DNA of 64,000 bases from CAWBRT01 sp963819175 (lineage in GTDB: Bacteria > Acidobacteriota > Terriglobia > Terriglobales > Acidobacteriaceae), in the NCBI GenBank assembly GCA_963819175.1, contig CAWFVJ010000007.1, forward strand, positions 62,001 through 126,000, written 5' to 3'. The stretch's first letter is position 1. The number at the start of each line of letters is the position of its first letter. Positions 35,250-42,665 of this stretch are shown piece after piece. The notes below the pieces were generated by a model. It was not told where the DNA came from. It saw only the letters and a list, made by a program, of their open reading frames with translations, and did not search any database. Position numbers and translations under genes: made by a program.

Positions 35250-36044
35250 TTACCTCCGTATCCCGGCAAGAAGTCGCTTTTCGACTATATCGATGATGAG
35301 GCCAATCGCGGCCCCGATGAATCCGACGCTCAGCATACCCAAGATAACCATTTCGGGTAATCCGAGGCGGCGTCCCATAGTAATCAGGAATCCCAGGCCA
35401 GTGTCGGAGGCGAGCAGTTCAGCCGCAACCAGATTCGTCCAGGCGTAGGCCAAGGCAATCTGCAACGCGCCGAAAACCATGGGAAGAGCGGACGGAATGC
35501 AGAGCTTGGTAAAGATCTGCATATCAGTCGCTCCATAGGTGCGTGCCATCTGAATCAGCGTCGGGTTGGTCATACCTACGCCTACCCAGGCGTTAATCAC
35601 ACACGGAACCACGGCCCCGATCCAGATGATGAAGACTTTGCCTGACAGCCCGATCCCGAACCAGAAGATGCACAGCGGAATCCAGGCAACGGGCGGAATC
35701 GGACGGATGATTTCGAAGATCGGTCGAAAGAGCCCGCGAACCGTGGTAAACCAACCCATCAGCAGGCCGAGAGGAAGGCCAATGATCAAGGCGAGCAAGT
35801 ATCCGATCCCGGCTTCCTTGAGGCTCGTCCACGCATGGGTTGACAGGAGAGCTCCATCCGGATCGGTCTGAGTCAGTTTCTCAACGAATAACCGGAAAAC
35901 CGTGGTGGGAGCAGCCAGCATGGTGCTGGGAACAATTCCGGCTGTGACCGTATACTGCCATGCTGCAACAAATAAGAGAATGCTCGCAACCGGGATGATT
36001 CGGAGAACAAGGGGCGTCCTAACCCTTACTGCCTCGTACGCCAT
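35250..36044 (-). CDS. NitT/TauT-family ABC transporter permease, importer 2
   Basis: 264 aa from MAYEAVRVRTPLVLRIIP; about six membrane helices and coupling loop MARTYGATDMQIFTKLCIPSA. SsuC/TauC-type. Follows the binding-protein gene after a strong intercistronic hairpin (36103-36142). Confidence 0.88.
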   Translation of the reverse strand: MAYEAVRVRTPLVLRIIPVASILLFVAAWQYTVTAGIVPSTMLAAPTTVFRLFVEKLTQTDPDGALLSTHAWTSLKEAGIGYLLALIIGLPLGLLMGWFTTVRGLFRPIFEIIRPIPPVAWIPLCIFWFGIGLSGKVFIIWIGAVVPCVINAWVGVGMTNPTLIQMARTYGATDMQIFTKLCIPSALPMVFGALQIALAYAWTNLVAAELLASDTGLGFLITMGRRLGLPEMVILGMLSVGFIGAAIGLIIDIVEKRLLAGIRR

Positions 36045-36102
36045 AGCCAAACACACTCCCTCGCCAATGTCTTATTCTTCATCTCAGTATCAAGGGCGTA
36101 TA

Positions 36103-36142
36103 GCTGCCTGACCCCATTTTCTAACTTCGGGGATCAGGCAGC
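36103..36142 (-). other. Intercistronic stem-loop after the importer 2 binding-protein gene
   Basis: GCTGCCTGACCCC (36103-36115) pairs with GGGGATCAGGCAGC (36129-36142): 13 pairs with one bulged A. No T run on the reverse strand. It sits 20 nt after the binding-protein stop and before the permease genes, the classic place for a stabilising hairpin that gives excess binding protein. Confidence 0.75.
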
Positions 36143-36161
36143 CATCGATGATGCAGACAAC

Positions 36162-37253
36162 TCATTTGTACGACGGAATGGGTGTCTTGACCATCTTGAG
36201 ATACTGCCCTGTAATCCAGTCCATGCTCTTCACCTTGGCCAGCTCTGCATCCTTGATCCTGCCGTTTGCGTGCAGGAAGTCGGCGATAAGGTACTCCCAT
36301 CGCTGCACTTCGCTCTGGCCCTTGGAGTTATCGAACATCTTCAGCTGCGCGTCGAGCTTATAGACGGGATGCGATTCGATATCTTTCTTGGCCTGATCGG
36401 CGGTATATTCCATTCCAGCAAAATCTTTGTACATCTTCTGGAAGAGCTCGATATTCTGCGGCGTGGCCCCTTCCTCCTTCAGCTTGTCGATGGAACGGAA
36501 CATGACCCGCAAGAACTTGGCGACCACCTCAGGATTCTTGTCGGCGAAATCCTTATCCGCGACAAACACGATGGGCAAGGCCGCATTGGTGTCAGCGACA
36601 TTGGCGACCTGTTTCCAACCCTTGTCCGCAGCGGTATAGGTAAAGGGAGCCCAGAGACAGACAAAATCCCCGATCCCGGAGTCAAATGCCGCGACCGCGG
36701 AAGCCTGGTCCATTTGCTTGACGACCACATCACTGTCCTTCAAGCCGAAGGCACGCAGATACATGCTCATGGCGAAGTGCGCCGAGGACACGGTGGTTAC
36801 CAGGAAGGTCTTCCCCTTAATATCTGCTGCGGTGCCATAGACGTTGGGATAACCTTTTTGCGCACCCTTGGTCTTCATCACTGGGCTGTTTGAGCGGACA
36901 AACACCGCATTGGTAAAGGCCTCATTATTGCCAATCCCAATCAGTTTGGCGTTGTACCGTAACGCAGTTACTACCATAGGTACGCCGCCGGTTGCGCCAA
37001 GTACCCACGTTTTGGCGGGCAGAGCCTCCGCTATGGCCATGCCGCTGTCGAAATTCAACAGCTTCATGTCCAGGCCTTCTTGTTTGTCAAAACCTCTCTC
37101 TTTGGCATACCAGGCGAAGAATAGCTCGTGCTCAGGCATCCACGCCGTGTTTATAGTAATGAGCTTTTGACCAGCCTGCTGCGCCACCCCAACCTCAGAG
37201 AAGAGCAGAACCGCTGTCAGTAACAATATTCCTACCACCACTAGCTTCTTCAT
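36162..37253 (-). CDS. Periplasmic substrate-binding protein of importer 2
   Basis: 363 aa from MKKLVVVGILLLTAVLLFSE with a Sec signal peptide ending near GVAQQ. NMT1/SsuA-like: TINTAWMPEHELFFAWYAKE, EALPAKTWVLGATGGVPMVV, DSGIGDFVCLWAPFTYTAAD. Diverged from the importer 1 protein at 32044, so a different ligand is likely. Flanked by hairpins on both sides in the transcript. Confidence 0.85.
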   Translation of the reverse strand: MKKLVVVGILLLTAVLLFSEVGVAQQAGQKLITINTAWMPEHELFFAWYAKERGFDKQEGLDMKLLNFDSGMAIAEALPAKTWVLGATGGVPMVVTALRYNAKLIGIGNNEAFTNAVFVRSNSPVMKTKGAQKGYPNVYGTAADIKGKTFLVTTVSSAHFAMSMYLRAFGLKDSDVVVKQMDQASAVAAFDSGIGDFVCLWAPFTYTAADKGWKQVANVADTNAALPIVFVADKDFADKNPEVVAKFLRVMFRSIDKLKEEGATPQNIELFQKMYKDFAGMEYTADQAKKDIESHPVYKLDAQLKMFDNSKGQSEVQRWEYLIADFLHANGRIKDAELAKVKSMDWITGQYLKMVKTPIPSYK

Positions 37254-37379
37254 CTCTTAACTCCTCCTCATTCAGGCTTTCGACTACCGATGTAACAGCT
37301 ATCCGAAAGGCCTTGAGACCCCGACCTCCGGGTTTGTCGACCTAACAGCGTTTTCCTGCCATACATCCGGCTCGCCTCT

Positions 37380-37394
37380 GGGGCAAAATGCCCC
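37380..37394 (-). other. Small intercistronic hairpin before the importer 2 binding protein
   Basis: GGGGCA-AAA-TGCCCC, perfect 6-bp stem, in the 210-nt gap between the ATPase and binding-protein genes. Function unknown. Confidence 0.45.
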
Positions 37395-37462
37395 GCTTCC
37401 TGGCGAGGTGAAGTGTTAGTAAATTCCCTTCCGCTCCTGATACCTGTCGTCTCAGAATGGAG

Positions 37463-38293
37463 TTACCACCAGCGAATCAAGTCCGTCACCCGCTTCCGGA
37501 TTTCGATAAACTTCGGGTCAGTCAGCCGCCGCGGGCGAGGCAGATCGACCTTCACCTCAGCCCTGATTTGGGTGGGCTTATTGCTCAGGACCAAGATTCG
37601 CTCACCTAAATACACAGCTTCTTCGATGTTGTGGGTCACGAAAATCACCGTGCTGTTGAGTGCCTGCCACAGCTTGATGAGTTCGTCTTCCAGGTAGTAC
37701 CGCAGCTTGATATCCAGCTGACCGTACGGCTCGTCCATCAGGAGAAGATCCGGATCCACGACAAAAGCCCGGGCCACGGTGATGCGTTGCACCATGCTGG
37801 CGGAGATCTGGTTGGGATAGAGGCCGGCCGTCTCGGTTAAGCCGACGAGCCCCAGAATATGCTTCAGCCTTTCCTGAAGCTTATCCTTCGGGAATTGCTT
37901 GAGTTCCATCCCGAAAGCAATATTCTCTGCGACCGTTCTCCACGGCATGGCAGTGGGTTCCTGAAACACAAAAGAGATGTTGTGTTTCCGGGGATCAGCG
38001 ACCGCGCCGTCGATAAAGATGTTGCCTTGTGTGGTCGGAATGAGCTTGGAGAGGCAATTGAGAAACGTCGTCTTGCCACAGCCGGTCGGCCCCACGATGC
38101 AGAGAAACTCTCCCTGACCGACGGAAAAGGAGATGTTGTCAAGAACGAGCAGCTCCCCGAACCGCCTGGTCAGGTTTTTTACGACCACCTTGGGGCTTCT
38201 ATCGCTGCCGGTCAACTGCTCGTTTCCTCGGGAACTCCCTTGAACAGGCAGGGCCTTCTCGCCGGAATCAAGCATTTCTGTGTTACTGCTCAT
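37463..38293 (-). CDS. NitT/TauT-family ABC transporter ATPase, importer 2 (degenerate signature)
   Basis: 276 aa with a ~35-residue N-terminal leader. Walker A GPTGCGKTT, Q-loop FVFQEPTAMPW, Walker B LLLMDEPY and switch His in VIFVTHNIEEA are intact, but the ABC signature reads NQISASMVQRITVARA instead of QLSGGMxQR. In a heterodimer with the ATPase at 33577 (normal signature, missing switch His), one composite ATP site is canonical and the other doubly degenerate. Its ATG overlaps the aminotransferase stop (38290-38293), so the two are translationally coupled. Confidence 0.88.
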   Translation of the reverse strand: MSSNTEMLDSGEKALPVQGSSRGNEQLTGSDRSPKVVVKNLTRRFGELLVLDNISFSVGQGEFLCIVGPTGCGKTTFLNCLSKLIPTTQGNIFIDGAVADPRKHNISFVFQEPTAMPWRTVAENIAFGMELKQFPKDKLQERLKHILGLVGLTETAGLYPNQISASMVQRITVARAFVVDPDLLLMDEPYGQLDIKLRYYLEDELIKLWQALNSTVIFVTHNIEEAVYLGERILVLSNKPTQIRAEVKVDLPRPRRLTDPKFIEIRKRVTDLIRWW

Positions 38294-39660
38294 TCGGACG
38301 TCTCCGCATCCGCTAGACCCAGTGCCTTGTCAAAGACGCTCATGGCAAAATCGATCTCGTCCTTCGTGATGGTGAGAGGCGGCGCCAGCATGATCACACT
38401 GGTCTGCCCCGGCAAGCAGTAGACTCCTTGTTGAAGCGCCTGCCCGAGCACCTTCATCTTGGCCGTGGGTGCCCTCGGCCCCTCGTACCACGGCTCATGG
38501 ATGGGCTCCTTGGTCTTGCGGTTCTTGACCAGCTCCAGACCCACGAAGAGGCCCTTGCCGCGCACGTCCCCAACGCTCCTGTGCTTCTCCTGAAGCTCCA
38601 GCGCCTTCTCCATCAGATACGCTCCCATCTCGGCTGCCCGCTCGATCAACCCATCGCTCTTGTAGATTTCGATAGCCGCAACCGCCGCAGCCATGGCCAG
38701 AGTGTGCCCGCTATAGGTGTGGCCGTGCACAAACTGCTTGCTCTCGAACTCTTTGGCTACCCATCCCCGCATGCTGGTGGCTCCCAGGGGAACATAGCCA
38801 GCCGTGATGCCCTTGGCCATCGTGATGACATCGGGCACCACACCATCCCAGTGCTCGATGGCGAACCACTTCCCGGTGCGCCCGAAGCCCGTCATCACTT
38901 CGTCGACCATCATCAGCATTCCGTACTTGTCGCAGATCTCCCGGATTTTTTGCCAATACCCATCCGGAGGAACGATGATTCCGTTGGCTCCGACAATGGG
39001 CTCCGAGATGAAGGCTGCGACCCGCTTCTCCCGCCCTTCGAAGCGCACCACATCCTCCACGTGCGCGGCGCAGGCCAAATCGCAATTGGGGTAGGTCGCT
39101 TTCATCGGGCATCGATAACAGTACGGGCCCAAGCACTTGACAACGCCTGGGATCGAGGGCTCGCAGGCCCAGTTGCGGTAGTCGTTCGAGATGGCCATGG
39201 CCCCAAAAGTGGACCCATGGTATCCTCCCCACCGCGCGATAATCTTCTCTTTCCCGGTAGCCATGCGCGCTAGCTTGATCGCGCCCTCGTTCGCCTCGGC
39301 GCCGCTGGTGGAGAAGTATGATTTCGTGATGTCTCCGGGCGTGATTTCGGCCAGGAGCTTCGCCAGTTGCGCTTTGGGTTCAGTGGCAAAGGAAGACGCC
39401 ACGTTCTCGACCCTTCTGGCCTGCCGAGAGATGGCATCCGCCATGCGCTCGTCCGAATGTCCCAGATTGCTAAACACGAACTGAGAGGAAAAATCGAGGT
39501 ACTTCTTGCCGGTACTGTCGTAGAAGTACTTGCCGGCCGCGTAGTCGACGACTATGGGACTCAGCCCCTTCTGAACTACCCAGGGATAAAGGACGTGCTC
39601 TACCTCGTCTTGCTTTATGAGATCAGTATTAAGGATTGTCTTCGTACCTTCCGTAGACAT
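38290..39660 (-). CDS. Class III aminotransferase, candidate taurine-pyruvate aminotransferase
   Basis: PLP enzyme, 456 aa. Aromatic/phosphate pocket STSGAEANEGAIK (about 118-130), WGGYHGSTFGA, the cysteine pair YCYRCP of the taurine/putrescine/beta-alanine-type subgroup, FISEPIVGANGIIVPP, DEVMTGFGRTGKW with the PLP Asp at 253, and Schiff-base Lys about 283 in MAKGITAGYVPLG. First gene after a sigma-54 promoter and coupled to an importer ATPase. In an operon set with IslA and a sulfoacetaldehyde-reductase candidate, the likely job is taurine + pyruvate (or 2-oxoglutarate) -> sulfoacetaldehyde + amino acid. The substrate is inferred; other omega-amino acids remain possible. Confidence 0.82.
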   Translation of the reverse strand: MSTEGTKTILNTDLIKQDEVEHVLYPWVVQKGLSPIVVDYAAGKYFYDSTGKKYLDFSSQFVFSNLGHSDERMADAISRQARRVENVASSFATEPKAQLAKLLAEITPGDITKSYFSTSGAEANEGAIKLARMATGKEKIIARWGGYHGSTFGAMAISNDYRNWACEPSIPGVVKCLGPYCYRCPMKATYPNCDLACAAHVEDVVRFEGREKRVAAFISEPIVGANGIIVPPDGYWQKIREICDKYGMLMMVDEVMTGFGRTGKWFAIEHWDGVVPDVITMAKGITAGYVPLGATSMRGWVAKEFESKQFVHGHTYSGHTLAMAAAVAAIEIYKSDGLIERAAEMGAYLMEKALELQEKHRSVGDVRGKGLFVGLELVKNRKTKEPIHEPWYEGPRAPTAKMKVLGQALQQGVYCLPGQTSVIMLAPPLTITKDEIDFAMSVFDKALGLADAETSE

Positions 39661-39737
39661 GCCGCAGCCTCCTCGTCGTGAATAGTTTCCTGCGTGCCCA
39701 TGAAACCTTCATGCGGTGGATATTCGGTTGTATATCG

Positions 39738-39843
39738 TAGGAAACTGTTTTGTGCAAGTGCAACTCCATTGCCAATGTGTGATAGGCCAGGATGCTCTTC
39801 GGAACTGTATAGCAGGAAACAGGTTACGCAAATGCAACCGACG
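39738..39843. repeat. Direct repeat of ~30 bp around the aminotransferase promoter
   Basis: GTAGGAAACTGTTTTGTGCA followed by AGTGCAACTCC (39738-39768), and GCAGGAAACAGGTTACGCAA followed by ATGCAACCGAC (about 39811-39841), are copies of one sequence. The first overlaps the -12 region of the sigma-54 promoter, the second lies about 45 bp upstream of it. May bind a regulator. Confidence 0.55.
39759..39775 (-). promoter_or_regulatory. Sigma-54 (-24/-12) promoter of the aminotransferase-importer operon
   Basis: Reverse strand TTGGCAATGGAGTTGCA: TTGGCA and TTGCA with GG and GC exactly 10 bp apart, nearly the full consensus. Transcription would start near 39748, about 90 nt before the aminotransferase ATG. 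Two ATGTCNGAAT direct repeats at 39881-39890 and 39899-39908 lie upstream where an activator could bind. Confidence 0.8.
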
Positions 39844-39950
39844 CGGGGAAGTCGAGTACCTTAGCCGGTTTTCCTCTGTAATGTCCGAATTCCCTTACAT
39901 GTCAGAATAATAAGAACTGACGGAAAGCTTTGTTTCATTTCATCCAGAGC

Positions 39951-40373
39951 TTACTTGCCGACGGTTATGAACCCGCCGGTTGCGTCCACCTCCACCCAGT
40001 CTCCGCTCTTGATCTCGGTAATTGGATCGATCTCGAGGCCATCGATGATGGGCAATATGGTGTTGTAGAACTTGTCAGCCAGGATTCCGCCCGCGGCGAG
40101 AATGCCTTCGGTATGGTGGTTGATAATCGCTGCCGGAGCATTGCCGCAGCGTGCCAACTCCAGGATGATCGCCGCCCCGACGGTTGACCCGCGCCCTTCG
40201 GGAAAGACGAAGACCTTGCCCTTGATGCTCTGGCCGCAGAGTTCATGCCGCTGATCGATAATGATTCCAGTAGCTGGATCGACACCGCCCCAGAAGCCGA
40301 ACATCTGCCCGGTCACCAGCGCCGGACCGGCGTTCTTGCCATCGGTTACACCCTTACCTTTGAATGTCTTCAC
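39951..40373 (-). CDS. Aconitase X small (swivelling-domain) subunit
   Basis: 140 aa, starting MKTFKGKGVTDGKNAGPALV. Swivelling domain with IIDQRHELCGQSIKGKVFVF and the PSGRGSTVG-like loop PEGRGSTVGAAIILEL. In AcnX two-subunit enzymes this part contributes the substrate-carboxylate loop. The ATG overlaps the large-subunit stop (40370-40373). AcnX family members are mevalonate-5-phosphate or hydroxyproline-type dehydratases, and this one is unassigned. Confidence 0.88.
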   Translation of the reverse strand: MKTFKGKGVTDGKNAGPALVTGQMFGFWGGVDPATGIIIDQRHELCGQSIKGKVFVFPEGRGSTVGAAIILELARCGNAPAAIINHHTEGILAAGGILADKFYNTILPIIDGLEIDPITEIKSGDWVEVDATGGFITVGK

Positions 40374-41614
40374 GCTTCACCTCCAACGCGGCCATTCACG
40401 GCGGCTTCCACGCACTCAGCGGCACTGCCGAAGATAACGTCCGTTTTGCATTGCACGGGGGCGTAGTAGGAGCACTTCCCTGAATCGGTCATCAGCGTTT
40501 TGAATCCCCAGGTTTCCACCGGAGAAATCAGCATGCAGGTCTCGGTCGCGATCTTGCCTCCGAGCCCCAACAGCTCCGCCATCATCCCCATGCGATCCGC
40601 CAGATCCCTCACCTGCTTGGTGGTGTAGATCCAGAGCTCGGTGTTGGCAGCAACCTTACGGCCGGCCAGCAACTTTATAACGTTCTGGATTTCGGCGATG
40701 CTGTAGTGTGGGCAGCCCAGCGCCACCAGGTCGATCTTCGCGCTCTTCACCGTGCACATCTCGTCGCGGGTCATCTTGAGAGTTTCTTCGGTCACCGTTA
40801 TGGTGCGCTCCGGATGGTTCGGACCAAATGCCTCCGCCCGGGTCCGTGCCTCGGGCGTTATCCCCACCAGATGAACCATCGCCAGCGGCCCGCTAGCGGC
40901 GGCGGCCGCCAGCATGGATTTCAGCTCGTCCATCTTGGGACTGCCCGAGAGACCGTCAACCACGCCAATCTCGCTGCCCAGCGTCTTACCCAGGAAATAG
41001 CCGAGGACGGGATATTCCCAGGTTTGAAGCTTCCGGCCGCCAATCTCCACATTGACCAGCGCCTTGCCGTAGCGGTTTTCCTGGAGGTGCAAGCCATACT
41101 CCGGGGTGCGTCCGGTGATGCCGATGCAGACGTCAATCACGGCGGTCTCGCGATTCGAGCGCGCACCCAGAACCGAGTTGATGAAGGCAACCGCCGAGGA
41201 CTCCGTCCAGCCGACATGCTCGCCAAAACGCGGCGCTGACCCGTTGAAGTGCGGCAGGCAGGTCCAGCTCATGATGGCGCCCATCTGCTCGTAAGCCTTG
41301 GCGACCCGCAACTGCTTTTCCGCATAGGCATCGGGGGTTTTGAATTCGCGCCACTTCTGCGTGTCCATGCCGCTCGGATCGAGCGTAGTCGGCACCCTGA
41401 ACTTGGCGCCCATGGCAGCGAACTTTTCGCAGACTTCGACGCCGGCGTCAAAAATACTCTTGTACATCGCCAGCACGATGTGGGCGCTGCCGACGGGAAC
41501 AAGTCTTTTGGCTCCGAACTTCTCGCCGACCTTAGTCAGAATCTCCATCGCGAGCTTGGGGGCCTCGCCCTCCTCGCCCCTCAGCATCGTCTCTTCTTCT
41601 TTAGTCAAAATCAT
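40370..41614 (-). CDS. Aconitase X catalytic (large) subunit
   Basis: 414 aa from MILTKEEETMLRGEEGEAP (AAGGAG 6 nt upstream; the ATG at 41620 touches that site). AcnX signature GSAHIVLAMYKSIFDAGVEV, TTLDPSGMD, PHFNGSAPRFGEHVGWTES, VCIGITGRTPEYGLH and conserved cysteines (e.g. LGCPHYS, TCMLISPVETWG) that hold the iron-sulfur cluster. Forms a two-gene unit with the small subunit. Its product then lies upstream of the aminotransferase promoter. Whether it belongs with sulfonate use is unclear. Confidence 0.88.
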   Translation of the reverse strand: MILTKEEETMLRGEEGEAPKLAMEILTKVGEKFGAKRLVPVGSAHIVLAMYKSIFDAGVEVCEKFAAMGAKFRVPTTLDPSGMDTQKWREFKTPDAYAEKQLRVAKAYEQMGAIMSWTCLPHFNGSAPRFGEHVGWTESSAVAFINSVLGARSNRETAVIDVCIGITGRTPEYGLHLQENRYGKALVNVEIGGRKLQTWEYPVLGYFLGKTLGSEIGVVDGLSGSPKMDELKSMLAAAAASGPLAMVHLVGITPEARTRAEAFGPNHPERTITVTEETLKMTRDEMCTVKSAKIDLVALGCPHYSIAEIQNVIKLLAGRKVAANTELWIYTTKQVRDLADRMGMMAELLGLGGKIATETCMLISPVETWGFKTLMTDSGKCSYYAPVQCKTDVIFGSAAECVEAAVNGRVGGEA

Positions 41615-41620
41615 CAGCAT

Positions 41621-42010
41621 CTCCTTGTTGCTTGCCGTCTAAATACTGTGGACCAAAGACGGCAATTGCCGGGGCGCAGGCGCCCGAAAGGCAAAGGATC
41701 ACCCTTGCTCCGCTCGTTCTTTCAGCTAGCCTTCGCTGCGAAAGCGCAAATAATCAGGCACCAGGGTAACTTTCGAGCAGGTGAATCCTGGAGCTGCCAA
41801 CGCCGGGACTATACCGCCCAGCTGTTTCATGGATAAGCCTTCCGCGGATCCGGCCCACCGAGAATTCTTGTAGCGGCGAACTGCAAATATTGTTCGAGCT
41901 ATAGGCCAAAGGTCTCGGTAGCTTATTTCCCCAAACGACCGCAAGTCCAGTTCACTCCTCACAACCTCCTGTGACGAAATTCACACCGAAGCGCGTAAAT
42001 TAAGCCATGG
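41621..42010. other. Intergenic region, nothing recognised
   Basis: About 390 bp upstream of the AcnX genes. A 78-codon reverse ORF at 41726-41962 has no recognisable features and I do not call it. No clear promoter. Confidence 0.4.
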
Positions 42011-42190
42011 TTGATCATTCCGTCGGACTTGGCTACGAACCTCCACGACCTTGGCGTGGACATCGTGATTCAGGCGATCCTGCGCCGCAGCGATGTCTCC
42101 ACAACTCAGGGCAGCCACATTAAGGCGATAGACGAAGATGTAGAAGAGGCGATGAAGGCGCTGGCAACTACCATGCGGAGGCTAACTGTC
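42011..42190 (+). pseudogene. C-terminal remnant of a tyrosine-family integrase
   Basis: SDLATNLHDLGVDIVIQAIL then RRSDVSTTQGSHIKAIDEDV matches the catalytic C-terminus of phage-type integrases (usual form RHSDVSTTQRHYIK). The catalytic His is Arg, and the Tyr of HYIK is lost. A frame-shifted FRR precedes. Inactive leftover, about 120 bp upstream of tRNA-Ser. Confidence 0.75.
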
Positions 42191-42313
42191 GCTCCCCCTG
42201 CGCGCCGTGGTAAACGGCGTAAGGAGACTATGCACCAGTATGCACCACAATCTGCACCACCGGCGAAACCGGGCATGCTGTAAACTAATGGCAGCCAACC
42301 ACTTCTCTCGCGC

Positions 42314-42403
42314 GGAGGGATGTGTGAGCGGTTGAAACAGGCGGTCTTGAAAACCGCTGTACGGGAAACCGTACCGGGGGTTCGAATCCCTCTCCCTCCG
42401 CCA
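42314..42403 (+). tRNA. tRNA-Ser (anticodon UGA), CCA encoded
   Basis: Acceptor stem GGAGGGA pairs with TCCCTCC near the 3' end followed by G and CCA. Anticodon arm GCGGT-CTTGAAA-ACCGC gives anticodon TGA at 42348-42350. Long variable arm ACGGGAAACCGT and T-loop GGGGGTTCGAATCCC. 90 nt including CCA, as expected for a class II tRNA. Integrase remnants lie on both sides, so it has served as an integration site. Confidence 0.96.
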
Positions 42404-42502
42404 TCGTTTTATTTTCAAGCATTTACGGGCGTGGCTACCACACTGGCTACCATTCGCTGATTTCTCCCAAAAACTCAGTATTAGGTTTTGGGAGATCGTC
42501 TC

Positions 42503-42649
42503 GTGGCAAACCCGCAGGTCAACTTACTGATTCGCATCCGCACCTCGGCTGGCAGGCGCAGCTACAAAAATCCGGTTTTCACCGCTTGCGGGCGCCTCGC
42601 TGACGCGAGCGAACATCGAGAACTTAACTCAACTTTTAAGATAGTTTGA
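42503..42649 (+). pseudogene. N-terminal remnant of an integrase-like gene
   Basis: From GTG 42503: VANPQVNLLIRIRTSAGRRS then YKNPVFTACGRLADAS, stopping at 42649. This resembles the N-terminal start of acidobacterial tyrosine recombinases, but only about 48 codons remain. A second, separate integrase trace beside the tRNA. Confidence 0.5.
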
Positions 42650-42665
42650 GGGGTCATGTCTGCTC

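Noticed and set aside
38290..39660. Glutamate-1-semialdehyde aminomutase (HemL)
   Set aside because: Class III fold is shared, but the YCYRCP segment and the operon context fit omega-amino/taurine transaminases, and HemL motifs are missing.
41726..41962. A 78-codon reverse ORF upstream of AcnX
   Set aside because: No ribosome site, no family features, and composition not convincing.
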